From assembly GCF_012295525.1 (NCBI RefSeq), contig NZ_CP051167.1, positions 6,067,299-6,131,298 on the forward strand: a DNA stretch of 64,000 nucleotides, in the 5' to 3' direction. The position numbers were made by a program, and so were the translations under genes. This DNA is from Oxynema aestuarii AP17 (GTDB lineage Bacteria; Cyanobacteriota; Cyanobacteriia; Cyanobacteriales; Laspinemataceae). Below, one piece after another: positions 1-8,553 of this stretch. The first letter of the stretch is position 1. Every line of letters starts with the position of its first letter. Below the pieces are notes generated by a model. It did not search any database, was not told the DNA's origin, and was given only the letters and a program-made list of their open reading frames with translations.

Positions 1-61
1 AGTAGCCGATCTCGTCGGCAAGAATATCCCGCGTTCCTCGTAATGCTTGAATTTGACCCAT
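1..61 (-). CDS. hisS: Histidyl-tRNA synthetase, N-terminal end only
   Basis: Only the first 20 codons lie in the window; the gene runs off the left edge. The ATG is at 61-59 and the translation starts MGQIQALRGTRDILADEIGY, which matches the N-terminus of bacterial class II histidyl-tRNA synthetases (IQALRGTRDILP-type motif). The full enzyme would charge tRNA-His in the cytoplasm. No catalytic motif is visible because the sequence stops before motif 1. The call rests on this short but distinctive stretch. Confidence 0.75.
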   Translation of the reverse strand, partial: MGQIQALRGTRDILADEIGY

Positions 62-188
62 GCTGAGTTTGACGTTAACTGACAATTAGAGGCGGATGGA
101 TGGCGCGATCGCCTTGAGGATCTCTCCAAAAAAAGGAGGCGCTACGATGACGCCAACTGAAGCGAAAGCGCGCCCGGCGCCTTTCAAC

Positions 189-455
189 TTAGTTGGCGGC
201 GTAGCGCTGACGATAATAGTTTAAAATTTGCTCGATCCGTTGGCGAGCACCTGTTTCGGCTCCTTCGCCAACCCGAATCGACGCGCCCCCGATTTGGCTG
301 CGCTTGTAATCGAAATCCGGAGCGGTTTGGGGGATTAAATCCACTTCAACCCCTCCGATTTGCTCCAAATGAGCCGCCAGTTCTCGATAGACGGCTAAGG
401 GCATTCCGGGAATTTCACAGGTGAATTGAGTGGTTTCCAACCCTCGTTTCCTCAT
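189..455 (-). CDS. Conserved-looking small protein, unknown function
   Basis: An 88-residue soluble protein with ATG at 455 and no clear Shine-Dalgarno sequence. I do not recognise the family. It is rich in charged residues, has no signal peptide or membrane segment, and ends in a basic, aromatic tail (NYYRQRYAAN). It starts 22 nt downstream of the PedR-like gene on the same strand, so the two are probably co-transcribed. Normal codon use and this position support a real gene; the function is open. Confidence 0.6.
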   Translation of the reverse strand: MRKRGLETTQFTCEIPGMPLAVYRELAAHLEQIGGVEVDLIPQTAPDFDYKRSQIGGASIRVGEGAETGARQRIEQILNYYRQRYAAN

Positions 456-477
456 CTGGTTGATTGATATTGAGCGA

Positions 478-789
478 TTAACCCAGTCCTTCTAGATTGC
501 GATCGTCGCGATCTGGTTCGAGGGTTTGGGTTTCTGGAGTGGGTAAGGTACAACAATTGACATCGTTAATGCAAACTTTTCCCGATTGCAAAGCCCACCG
601 TACCAGGGCCACTCTATTGCTGGTTCCCGTTTTGGTCAGGATGTTGCTGATATGGTTGTCTACCGTGCGCTTGCTAATTTCTAGCTCTTCTGCAATCTCC
701 TGGTTGGTCAAGCCAGCAGCTACCAGTTCGATGACTTGTATTTCGCGCTCGGAAAGGGATGCATTACTCTGAGACTCGCCGCCAGCCAT
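478..789 (-). CDS. pedR: LuxR-type HTH regulator, PedR-like
   Basis: A 103-residue protein made almost entirely of a LuxR/GerE helix-turn-helix (about residues 12-67: LSEREIQVIELVAAGLTNQE, then TVDNHISNILTKTGTSNR). There is no receiver domain. The tail carries Cys73, Cys79 and Cys80 (KVCINDVNCC). Short stand-alone LuxR proteins with such a tail match cyanobacterial PedR, a regulator whose DNA binding is switched by thioredoxin through a disulfide, linking transcription to photosynthetic electron flow. The size, HTH sequence and cysteines support the call; redox control here is inferred from the family. A near-perfect palindrome lies just upstream of its start. Confidence 0.75.
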   Translation of the reverse strand: MAGGESQSNASLSEREIQVIELVAAGLTNQEIAEELEISKRTVDNHISNILTKTGTSNRVALVRWALQSGKVCINDVNCCTLPTPETQTLEPDRDDRNLEGLG

Positions 790-828
790 AATGAATTCCT
801 ATCTCTGTATATCTACCTATATTGTAAT

Positions 829-843
829 GATTCTAATAGAATC
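829..843. promoter_or_regulatory. 15-bp palindrome upstream of the PedR-like gene
   Basis: GATTCTA-A-TAGAATC is a perfect odd palindrome 40 nt upstream of the regulator's ATG, in the 207-bp divergent gap before the DUF4168 gene. Dimeric LuxR-type regulators bind inverted repeats of this size, so autoregulation or control of both divergent genes is plausible. No binding data are available. Confidence 0.4.
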
Positions 844-996
844 TTGCTCAAAACTAATTTTTAGTTATGGCTGGTCTGGGGTTGCGATCGCCCATCGGCC
901 ACGACCAAAATTGTCGATTCCCACAAGTTGACGGCCAGGAATGACCCGATCGCCGACGTTGACGAAACCAATCCACAGCAGCATATACCATAAAAA

Positions 997-1500
997 ATGA
1001 GAATAGTCAAATTGTTAAAACGGGCAATCCAGTGTTTTTTTGAAGGTCGAAGCCTTCGAGTCGCATCGATTTTGGGGTGGGTTGCCGCGATCGCCGCGAC
1101 GCTCTTGTTTATGGGCGGCGACGGCGCGATCGCCCAAGAATCGGCGACAGAACCTTCCGAGGCGCCCCCGGCGATCGAGGAGCCGTCCGCGACCCCTCCT
1201 CCCCTCGATGCGAGTACGATTCCCTCGGCAAAAGTCAGCCAATTCGTCCAAGCTTACGTGCAGGTTTTGGACTTACTCGAACAGCGTCAGGGGGAAGTTA
1301 AAGCTGCTGCGAGTCAACTGGAAGCCAAACAGTTAGAAGGAGAAATCGAAGCGCAAGCTCTCGACATTATCGAGGGAGCGGGACTGACCCAACAAGAATA
1401 TTTACAACTGTTGAGTTTGGCAAATGTGGATCCGGAATTTGGCGAACGGATTGCTAACGGGTTGGAGGAAGCACGGGAAACGGAAACCGGGGAAGAGTGA
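997..1500 (+). CDS. DUF4168 exported protein
   Basis: A 167-residue protein with an N-terminal basic segment, a hydrophobic stretch near residues 22-42 (VASILGWVAAIAATLLFMGG) and a likely signal-peptidase site after GAIAQ. A Pro/Glu-rich linker follows, and then a helical DUF4168-type domain (about residues 75-160: SQFVQAYVQVLDLLEQRQGE to NVDPEFGERI). DUF4168 proteins are common in cyanobacteria and of unknown function. Export to the periplasm or the membrane surface is inferred from the leader. Confidence 0.7.
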   Translation: MRIVKLLKRAIQCFFEGRSLRVASILGWVAAIAATLLFMGGDGAIAQESATEPSEAPPAIEEPSATPPPLDASTIPSAKVSQFVQAYVQVLDLLEQRQGEVKAAASQLEAKQLEGEIEAQALDIIEGAGLTQQEYLQLLSLANVDPEFGERIANGLEEARETETGEE

Positions 1501-1603
1501 AATCCTACAGCGACGAACCGGGGGAAGACTTTAAACGGGGCGAAAAACACCTATCCTGTAACCTGTAGGCTGTAATCAATCTAATCAATCAAGGAGGGCG
1601 ATC

Positions 1604-2581
1604 GTGAGCGATCCACGTGTTTTGTGTCTGGGTGAAATCTTGTTTGACTGTCTCGCCGACCAAGCGGGAAAAAGTTTGGAAGCGGTCGAATCTTGGACGC
1701 CTTATCCCGGGGGGGCGCCTGCCAATGTCGCTTGTGCCCTGGTCAAATTAGGAACTCCTGCGGGATTTGTCGGTTGTGTCGGCGAGGATAAACCGGGAGA
1801 AGAGTTAGTTAGTTTGCTCGGGGAAATTGGGGTAGATTGTAGCGGAGTGCAACGGCATTCGAGTGCGCCGACCCGGCAAATTTACGTGTTGCGATCGCCG
1901 AGTGGAGACCGCAAGTTTGCCGGATTTGGCGATCGCGCCACCACCGAATTTGCCGATACTTATTTGCAAGCCGATCGCTTACCTCGGGACTTATTTGAAA
2001 ATGCCGATTTTCTAGTACTCGGCAGTCTAGAACTGGCCTATCCTGAGACGCGATCGGCCATTTGGCAGGCGATCGCCTGGGCCGAACAATACGATGTCAA
2101 AATTATGGTCGATGTCAATCGTCGCGATATGTTTTGGCCCGATCCGAGCGAGTGCAAACCTCTGATTGAAAAACTGATCGAGCATGTCGATTTTCTCAAA
2201 ATTACCGACGAAGAAGCTCAATGGTTGTTCGATACCGCCGACGCCGGGGCGATTACTTATCGCATCGGCAATCTCGAAGGGGTTTTAGTCACGGCTGGGG
2301 AGAAAGGATGTGCCTATTGTTTGGGCGAAAATGAAGGCAAAGTCCCCGCTTTTTCCGTCGAAGTTGTCGATACGACGGGGGCCGGTGATGGATTTGTCGC
2401 CGGGTTCGTCCATCAAATTTGTCAATATGGGATTCAACCTTTGGAGGATCCAGAAAAGGCGAAACAAGTAGTCCGTTATGCGAGTGCGGTGGGAGCGTTA
2501 ACGACGATGAAACCGGGGGCGATCGCCGCTCAACCGACTCACGCCGAAGTAGAAGCCTTTTTAGGCGATCGAGCCGAGTGA
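1604..2581 (+). CDS. PfkB-family carbohydrate kinase (fructokinase-like)
   Basis: A 325-residue ribokinase/PfkB-fold sugar kinase. It starts at GTG 1604 behind a strong AAGGAGG (1591-1597). The N-terminal signature GGAPANVACALVKLG and the C-terminal anion-hole/catalytic motif VVDTTGAGDGFVAGFV (catalytic Asp in GAGD) are both intact. Bacterial fructokinases have this length and the same PYPGGAPANVA segment, so phosphorylation of fructose with ATP is the most likely reaction. The substrate cannot be fixed from sequence alone. The next gene on the strand is a CYTH protein, 67 nt away. Confidence 0.8.
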   Translation: MSDPRVLCLGEILFDCLADQAGKSLEAVESWTPYPGGAPANVACALVKLGTPAGFVGCVGEDKPGEELVSLLGEIGVDCSGVQRHSSAPTRQIYVLRSPSGDRKFAGFGDRATTEFADTYLQADRLPRDLFENADFLVLGSLELAYPETRSAIWQAIAWAEQYDVKIMVDVNRRDMFWPDPSECKPLIEKLIEHVDFLKITDEEAQWLFDTADAGAITYRIGNLEGVLVTAGEKGCAYCLGENEGKVPAFSVEVVDTTGAGDGFVAGFVHQICQYGIQPLEDPEKAKQVVRYASAVGALTTMKPGAIAAQPTHAEVEAFLGDRAE

Positions 2582-2648
2582 AAGACTCAAAGTAACCCCA
2601 AAAATCATCAAGAAAAAAAGTTAGAAAATTTGGCACGGATACGAACTT

Positions 2649-3128
2649 ATGCCGACTGAAATAGAGCGCAAATTTTTAGTAAAAAATGAGAGTTGGCGGG
2701 CGATGGCAACGGGAACCCTTTACCGTCAGGGGTATATTCCCACCGATCGCGGTCGTTCCGTGCGCGTTCGCATTGTCGGCGATCGCGGTTTTTTAACGAT
2801 TAAAGGACCGACTGAAGGCAATTCTCGGGCAGAGTTTGAATATCCCATTCCCCTCGAAGATGCGCGAACTTTGCTCGATAATTTATGCGATCCTCCCTTA
2901 ATTGAAAAAATCCGATATCAAATTAAAGTCGGCGATCTCATCTGGGAAATTGATGAATTTTCTGGGGAAAATCAAGGGTTGATCGTGGCTGAAGTCGAAT
3001 TGACGGAGGAAAATCAGGCGATCGCCCTCCCGGATTGGGTCGGTCGAGAAGTATCGGACGATCCGCGTTACTTTAATGTCAATTTGGTTCGCAATCCTTA
3101 TTGTAATTGGTCGGCTACGGTAGGATGA
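2649..3128 (+). CDS. CYTH-domain triphosphatase
   Basis: A 159-residue single-domain CYTH protein. It opens with the diagnostic EIERKF (ExExK) motif at residues 4-9, followed by alternating basic and acidic strands (RVRIVGDRGFLTIKG, EFEYPIP, EIDEFSG, IVAEVEL) that form the triphosphate tunnel metalloenzyme barrel. Family members hydrolyse inorganic triphosphate or related triphosphates using Mg or Mn. The class IV adenylate cyclases share this fold, but short bacterial single-domain CYTH proteins are usually inorganic triphosphatases. A perfect-stem terminator follows directly. Confidence 0.8.
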   Translation: MPTEIERKFLVKNESWRAMATGTLYRQGYIPTDRGRSVRVRIVGDRGFLTIKGPTEGNSRAEFEYPIPLEDARTLLDNLCDPPLIEKIRYQIKVGDLIWEIDEFSGENQGLIVAEVELTEENQAIALPDWVGREVSDDPRYFNVNLVRNPYCNWSATVG

Positions 3129-3142
3129 GCGATCGCGCTTTT

Positions 3143-3186
3143 AAAATCGGGTTATTGCTGTTAATTCCTGTAAATAACCCGATTTT
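3143..3186 (+). terminator. Terminator between convergent genes
   Basis: A perfect 14-bp stem (AAAATCGGGTTATT / AATAACCCGATTTT) with a 16-nt loop lies between the CYTH gene and the convergent FAD monooxygenase. The A and T runs at the stem base would let it work in both directions. Confidence 0.7.
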
Positions 3187-3248
3187 ATCGATCGATTTCC
3201 CCCAATTGAAGATCTTTTAAGAGGTTATAAAAAGTTCTTATTCCTGAT

Positions 3249-4535
3249 TTACTGAAATGATTCTGTATTGCGTTTGACGCGATCGATCCAAAATCGATAA
3301 TCTTGTACTATTTCGGAATAAGAGCAATCGGTATCGAAAATTAAATCGAATAAAAACGGTTTAAACCACTGGGGAAACCATCGATTTAAAAGGCGGCGAA
3401 TTCGCAACCGCAAGAAAAATTCTAAAATCAGCCATTTACTCCGAGGAAAACAATAATCCGATAATTCTTGCAACGCACGAGCTTCCGGAACTTGCTGTCT
3501 GGAAAATTCAGCTAAAATTTGCGACCAATTATCGCCGTGGCGATCGCTCAATTCAGCAACAACTTTTGCCTCTGCCAAAGCCATATTACATCCCTGTCCG
3601 ATGGACGGTGAAACGGCATGAGCTGCATCTCCAATCAAGAGAATACTATTACTATGGTGGAAGCGATCGCACTTCACAGTTACAATCCGACCGATCGCCC
3701 TTTCAAAGAGAGATTCTGCTTCTTCTGAAGACATTAATTGACTGAAAAGTGGGAAATTTTCTTGAAAAAAGGCTTTGAGTTCCGCCACTGTCGAGAAGTT
3801 CTCAAAGGGATTTTTATCCCGCTTGAAAATAATCGTTCCATTCAGGCGATCGCCGGGTTGGGGAACTAAAAGAATACGAATTTGATTCCCTATATTGCTG
3901 GCATGAATTTTATCCGGTGCTAATGCAATCGATTCGTCGGAATTGATGCGATTCAAAAATAGGGATTTATAATCATCTAAAGCATAACTTTGCTCGCAGT
4001 TTAAATCCGTTGAATTGACCGAGCACTCTCGAACTCGCGATCGCGCCCCATCAGCCCCCACTAAAAGCTCGTAATGGGTCGTCAATCGTTCGCCGTTCTC
4101 TGTTTCTAAAGTTACCAACTTCGCCTCGGCATCAATTTCGGTGCAGCAACAGTTAAACGTGATTTTGAGACGATCGCCAGTATGATTTTGCGTCAATTCA
4201 TTTAATAAGATCGTCACTAATTCATGGCGATCGATGCACAAAATCGGCTTTTCTCGTTTGACGATTCTCGGTTTTCCAGACTGGGAATAGAGCATCGTTC
4301 CCGTGCAGAAGGTCGCGCGATCGGCAATTTTTTCCGCCAACCCGGGAATCCCTTGTAGTGCTTTGGTTCCCCGTTCTTGTAGGGACAGGGGAAAGGTACG
4401 ATTTCCAGCATTTTCAAGCAGTCGCGGGTCGTCGAGGCGATCGTACATTTCGACCTGAAAGCGATCGCGACTTAAGAGATAGTGAGCGAGTAACAGTCCC
4501 GCAGGTCCGGCGCCGATTATCGTAATTTTTTGCAT
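3249..4535 (-). CDS. FAD-dependent class A monooxygenase
   Basis: A 428-residue flavoprotein. The N-terminal dinucleotide-binding GxGxxG is ITIIGAGPAGLLLAHYLL, the mid-region DG motif is ELLVGADGARSRVRE, and the FAD-ribityl GD motif is LLIGDAAHAVSPSIGQGCNM. This is the three-motif set of class A flavin monooxygenases (PHBH fold, kynurenine 3-monooxygenase-like). These enzymes use NAD(P)H and O2 to hydroxylate an aromatic or isoprenoid-type substrate; the substrate here is not identifiable. The C-terminal basic/aromatic segment (LRIRRLLNRWFPQWFKPF) may give membrane association. It stands alone. Confidence 0.75.
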   Translation of the reverse strand: MQKITIIGAGPAGLLLAHYLLSRDRFQVEMYDRLDDPRLLENAGNRTFPLSLQERGTKALQGIPGLAEKIADRATFCTGTMLYSQSGKPRIVKREKPILCIDRHELVTILLNELTQNHTGDRLKITFNCCCTEIDAEAKLVTLETENGERLTTHYELLVGADGARSRVRECSVNSTDLNCEQSYALDDYKSLFLNRINSDESIALAPDKIHASNIGNQIRILLVPQPGDRLNGTIIFKRDKNPFENFSTVAELKAFFQENFPLFSQLMSSEEAESLFERAIGRIVTVKCDRFHHSNSILLIGDAAHAVSPSIGQGCNMALAEAKVVAELSDRHGDNWSQILAEFSRQQVPEARALQELSDYCFPRSKWLILEFFLRLRIRRLLNRWFPQWFKPFLFDLIFDTDCSYSEIVQDYRFWIDRVKRNTESFQ

Positions 4536-4700
4536 GACACCTGAGTTGAAAGCGATCGGTTAAAGCAATAGTTTGAATTTATTCCCTGTAAGGATCGCGA
4601 TCGCCGCTAAAATAGAGCGATCGCAACAATGGCTACTGTAACATCGCGCCAATCGGACTATGCTGGCGATCGAGTGCTATCCACATCGAGGAGAACACCG

Positions 4701-5165
4701 ATGGAAGTACGAGATTTATTAGAACGTTATGCTTCCGGAGAGCGGGACTTTAAAGAAATCACCCTCTCCCAATCCAACTTAGAAAACGTCGATCTTCGCA
4801 AAGCCAATCTCACCGGAGCCAATTTAGCCGGAGCCAATCTCAAAGCCGCTAACTTATCTTACTGTTCCTTATCGGAAGCCAATCTCTCAGGCGCCAATTT
4901 AGAAGGAGCCATCTTATTAGAAGCTACCTTAAACGGAGCCAATCTCAACGGCGCTAATTTAAAAGCAACGAACCTCAATGGAGCCAATTTATTTGAAGCG
5001 AATCTCGCCGAAGCCGATTTGAGCGAATCCAACTTAAAAATGGCCGATCTCAAAATGGCCGATTTAAGTGGAGCAACTTTAGAAAAAGCCGATATTTGGG
5101 GAGCATACTTCACAGGCGCGCGTCTGGACGGCGCCATTTTGCCTGAAGTGATGGAGCCTTCTTAG
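4701..5165 (+). CDS. Pentapeptide repeat protein
   Basis: The protein begins MEVRDLLERYASGERDF and then carries about 20 tandem A(N/D)LxX pentapeptides (for example ANLTGANLAGANLKAANLS), predicting a right-handed quadrilateral beta-helix. The ATG at 4701 was chosen because GAGGAG sits 7 nt upstream and relatives start with this helical cap. An in-frame ATG at 4629 would add 24 residues but has no Shine-Dalgarno. There is no signal peptide, so it is probably cytoplasmic. The function of most cyanobacterial members is unknown. Confidence 0.85.
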   Translation: MEVRDLLERYASGERDFKEITLSQSNLENVDLRKANLTGANLAGANLKAANLSYCSLSEANLSGANLEGAILLEATLNGANLNGANLKATNLNGANLFEANLAEADLSESNLKMADLKMADLSGATLEKADIWGAYFTGARLDGAILPEVMEPS

Positions 5166-5175
5166 CTTATAATTA

Positions 5176-5193
5176 AGCGCCTTTTCAGGCGCT
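5176..5193 (+). terminator. Hairpin after the pentapeptide gene
   Basis: AGCGCC-TTTTCA-GGCGCT forms a 6-bp GC-rich stem 10 nt after the stop and between convergent genes. There is no T-run, so it may be a weak or factor-assisted terminator. Confidence 0.4.
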
Positions 5194-5218
5194 CGGTCGA
5201 GGTCGTCAAGTTCAACCC

Positions 5219-6103
5219 TTAATAAGGAGGTTCCGCATAGTCGAATTCGTCTTCGTAGACGTAGGCGTTGCCGTCATCGGGGGTTGTCTCTTTGGGGGGT
5301 TCTTCCATTTTCGGGATATCTTGTCCGAAGTTTTGATATTCCTCGAAGGCGTTACAAATAATTTCGGACTCTTTAGAGTTCGACGGGATTAAATAATCGA
5401 TCAAATTGGAGGCGGTGGGATGTTCGTAATCCGTGGTGGTGGCGACTAAGGCGGTATTTTCTCCCATGCCTTTTTCCACCGCTTCGATGAACGGACAGTA
5501 AATCCCGTGGGCGTGGAATAGGGGATTTTTGGCGACGTAAGGTTGGTTGCGGAAACTGGCGTAGGCTTTTTCGAGTTCGACGGTAAATCCACTCGGGGTT
5601 TCGCCGGAACGCACCAGGCGATAACAACTGCCAAAACTGGCCCCGGCGGCGCCACTGACACTCAGACGCAAGGGATGCGGGTGCAGGAATTTTTTATCTT
5701 CCCCGACGAGAAAGACCAGGTGACGGGTGAAGGTTTTGAATTTGACTTTGTTCGCCATGAACATGTCGTAATAGTCCCCGAGTCGTCCGACGAGTTCCCC
5801 GGTTTCGCGATATTTGATGCAAACCGGACCGCGCCGGACGACGATCACTTTAGGGGTGGTGGTGAGGTAGAGGTCTTTGATTTCGCCGTCGCCGAATTCG
5901 TATTCGACATGCTGCCAATTCTCATCGGGGGTAAATCCGGCGTTGGTGGCGTTTTCGGCGGAGATGGCGAAGCCGAAGGGGGTCATACCGTTGTCGGTGT
6001 AGCGGGGATTGACGATTTGACACCACGGCATAATCTCGGAGGGAGGCGCCTGGAATTTATCGTCGTCAAAGTCAAAAGCGGCGGTGTTGCTCGTTCTAGG
6101 CAT
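5219..6103 (-). CDS. DUF5895-like cyanobacterial protein
   Basis: A 294-residue soluble protein starting MPRTSNTAAFDFDDDKFQAP. The ATG at 6103 is preferred; an upstream in-frame TTG at 6130 adds only nine residues. The first two thirds (GMTPFGFAISAENA, VIVVRRGPVCIKYRETGEL, FTRHLVFLVGEDK) look like the cyanobacterium-restricted DUF5895 family, a recollection that could not be checked. The C-terminus is an acidic, Pro/Tyr-rich tail. Such proteins resemble single-strand-binding-like proteins encoded by accessory elements; the role here is unknown. Confidence 0.6.
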   Translation of the reverse strand: MPRTSNTAAFDFDDDKFQAPPSEIMPWCQIVNPRYTDNGMTPFGFAISAENATNAGFTPDENWQHVEYEFGDGEIKDLYLTTTPKVIVVRRGPVCIKYRETGELVGRLGDYYDMFMANKVKFKTFTRHLVFLVGEDKKFLHPHPLRLSVSGAAGASFGSCYRLVRSGETPSGFTVELEKAYASFRNQPYVAKNPLFHAHGIYCPFIEAVEKGMGENTALVATTTDYEHPTASNLIDYLIPSNSKESEIICNAFEEYQNFGQDIPKMEEPPKETTPDDGNAYVYEDEFDYAEPPY

Positions 6104-6338
6104 AGTTGTGGATTTGGAGGAAATGTACAAAAGTGGGGAACGGCTGACGGGGGTGCAGTTACGACTTAAAATAGTCAGGCAGTGGTTGGTAGCAGGAGGG
6201 GTGTTAAAGGGGTCATGGCGACTGGCTTGGATGAGGGGACTCAGGCTGTTTAGTGTAACAGGTCTAGCTTAGATCGATATTAATGGCTGTTGTTTTGTGT
6301 TTGGAAATTGTCGAGCGATCGCACGATCGCCAGTATTT

Positions 6339-7241
6339 ATGATGAAGGTATCCCACAATTGGCAGAAAGATCGGATACTTACCGCACATTCATCCCCGGT
6401 GGTGACCGTGGCGTTTTCGCCGGACGGACGGCAGTTAGCGAGTGGTTCGGTGGATACGACGGTGCAACTGTGGGACGTGGCGACGGGGAAAGAAGGCAAA
6501 ATCTTGGTCGGTCACGAGGATTTTGTCAATGCGGTGGTGTTTTTACCGGATGGGGACGCGGTGGCGACGGCGAGTTTGGACGGGACGATTAAGTTGTGGG
6601 ATGTGGCGACGGGAGAGGAACAAAAAAGCTGGTTGGCGCATCCAAAGCCGATCGAGGCGATCGCCATTTCCCCGGACAGTCGCACCCTGGCCAGCGTAAG
6701 CTGGGATAAGACGGTCAAATTGTGGAATTTGGCAACGGGAGAAGCGACGCGCACGCTTACCGGACATTCTAAACCGATCGTGGCGGTGGCGATCGCCCCG
6801 GATGGCGAAACCGTTGCCAGTGGGAGTTGGGATTGTAGCGTCAAGTTGTGGAATGCAGACACGGGTCAGTTGCGCCAGACGGCGATCGCACATTCCCGCG
6901 CCGTAGAGACGGTGGCCTTTTCTCCAGACGGCGAAACCCTTGCCAGTGGAGACCTCGACGGTCGCGCCATCCTCTGGAATGTCGCTACAGGGGAAAAGCT
7001 GCACGAGTGGACGGAACACGCGGACTCGATTTCTGAGGTGGCGTTCTCCCCGGACGGCGAAGTTCTGGCCACGGCGAGCACCGACGGTACGATTAAGTTA
7101 TGGGCGATCGCCTCTGGAAAGTCAATCGCTACCTTGCGCGGTCATTCCAGTTATGTTTTAGCCGTTGCTTTCTCTCCGGACGGCACAATTTTGGCCACCG
7201 GAAGTCAGGATAAGTCGGTCATTTTGTGGGGAGTTGACTGA
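6339..7241 (+). CDS. WD40 repeat protein, seven-bladed propeller
   Basis: Seven consecutive WD40 repeats fill nearly the whole protein. Each runs from GH or AH through the FSPDG turn to LWD/LWN at the strand end (for example GHSSYVLAVAFSPDGTILAT). Seven repeats close one beta-propeller, and there is no kinase, caspase or NACHT domain as in longer cyanobacterial WD40 proteins. Start: ATG at 6339 (a second ATG is at 6342); a GTG at 6297 would add 14 residues, and no Shine-Dalgarno supports any of them. It is likely a cytoplasmic protein-interaction scaffold; the partner is unknown. Confidence 0.85.
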   Translation: MMKVSHNWQKDRILTAHSSPVVTVAFSPDGRQLASGSVDTTVQLWDVATGKEGKILVGHEDFVNAVVFLPDGDAVATASLDGTIKLWDVATGEEQKSWLAHPKPIEAIAISPDSRTLASVSWDKTVKLWNLATGEATRTLTGHSKPIVAVAIAPDGETVASGSWDCSVKLWNADTGQLRQTAIAHSRAVETVAFSPDGETLASGDLDGRAILWNVATGEKLHEWTEHADSISEVAFSPDGEVLATASTDGTIKLWAIASGKSIATLRGHSSYVLAVAFSPDGTILATGSQDKSVILWGVD

Positions 7242-7338
7242 GTGTAGCAATCTCTTCTTTCAAAAGTTTTTGCTGCCTAGCTTCATCGGTACCGTCCTGT
7301 AAAATTTCAAGCTAGAGTCTATCTATTAATCTAAATTC

Positions 7339-8532
7339 ATGCAACCTTTTATTTTTTCATTTTTCTCCGGTGCAGGTTTCCTAGATTTAGGGTTTGAAAA
7401 GGCTGGTTTTAAAATTGTTCATGCCAGCGATATTTCTTCCGATTTTATTCATGCTTATAAATTCTCTAGAAGAAATTTAAAGTTACCACTTCCAGAATAT
7501 GGCTGCCATTCAGGAGAAGCAGGAGACATAAAAGAATTTATCGATGGCAACAGTAAAACGTATTTTGAAGATATTATTACTGAAGCTCGTCGTGCCACGG
7601 ATATCATTGGCTTTATTGGTGGCCCACCTTGTCCCGATTTCTCAATTGGTGGTAAAAATAGAGGAAGAGAAGGAAATTTAGGTAAATTATCTACCTCATA
7701 TATCGAAATTATTTGTCAATACAAGCCCGATTTTTTTTTATTTGAAAATGTTAAAGGTTTGTGGAAAACAAAAAAGCACAGATTCTTCTATGAAGAACTA
7801 AAAAGAAAAGCAATAAAATCGGGATATATTTTGACCGAAAATCTAATTAATAGCATAGAATATGGTGTTCCTCAAGATCGAGAAAGAATTATTTTGATTG
7901 GATTCAACAATCGTGTACTACGCGATAACAATCTTTTAAATCATTCTGATTCAGTGGAAAAACTATTTCCTTGGGATAAATATACTTCCTATTCAAAAGA
8001 TGTGCTTTTAAATTACAATTGGCCTTCCCGGAATACTTTTGGCGAAAATTCTATTCTTCCCTGTCCTGACAATATTTCTCTAGAATTAACCGTTGAGTTT
8101 TGGTTTTCTTGTAAAAACCAAGTGAAAGAACATTTCAATGCAAGTCACCACTTTAAACCGAGATCTGGCAAGGCTAAATTCATGTCAATTGAAGAAGGCG
8201 ATAATTCTCGCAAATCCTTTAAGAGACTCCATCGATGGCGATATTCTCCTACCGCTTGTTATGGTAATAATGAAGTTCATTTACACCCCTATAAACCTCG
8301 TCGTATTTCTGTCGCCGAAGCTTTAGCAATTCAATCGATGCCTAGAAATTTTATCTTTCCCGATAATTTATCTTTAACAAGTATGTTCAAAGCAATTGGC
8401 AATGGAGTTCCCTATTTAGCTGCTCAAGGAATTGCTAAAAGTATCTTTGACTTTTTGTTAAAACCGCAAAGTTATGATAAAATTCAATCTAAAAAACTTG
8501 ATATTCAGCTTGTTTTACCTCTAGAATTATGA
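7339..8532 (+). CDS. DNA (cytosine-5) methyltransferase of a type II R-M system
   Basis: A 397-residue m5C methyltransferase. Motif I is FSFFSGAGFLDLGFEKAGF, motif IV is GGPPCPDFS with catalytic Cys98, motif VI is FLFENVKG (E136-N137-V138), motif VIII lies near QDRERIILIGF, and motif X is AIGNGVPYLAAQGIA. It transfers methyl from SAM to a cytosine in the recognition site to protect host DNA. The convergent endonuclease is Cfr10I/Bse634I-like, so RCCGGY or another CCGG-core site is the likely target. The gene is AT-rich and free of HIP1, unlike its neighbours, which points to transfer. Confidence 0.9.
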   Translation: MQPFIFSFFSGAGFLDLGFEKAGFKIVHASDISSDFIHAYKFSRRNLKLPLPEYGCHSGEAGDIKEFIDGNSKTYFEDIITEARRATDIIGFIGGPPCPDFSIGGKNRGREGNLGKLSTSYIEIICQYKPDFFLFENVKGLWKTKKHRFFYEELKRKAIKSGYILTENLINSIEYGVPQDRERIILIGFNNRVLRDNNLLNHSDSVEKLFPWDKYTSYSKDVLLNYNWPSRNTFGENSILPCPDNISLELTVEFWFSCKNQVKEHFNASHHFKPRSGKAKFMSIEEGDNSRKSFKRLHRWRYSPTACYGNNEVHLHPYKPRRISVAEALAIQSMPRNFIFPDNLSLTSMFKAIGNGVPYLAAQGIAKSIFDFLLKPQSYDKIQSKKLDIQLVLPLEL

Positions 8533-8553
8533 CCAATAAAATAATAAATCAAT

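Noticed and set aside
5543-6169. A 208-codon plus-strand open frame
   Set aside because: It is antisense to the DUF5895-like gene, Gly/Phe-rich and without family resemblance; the opposite strand encodes the coherent protein.
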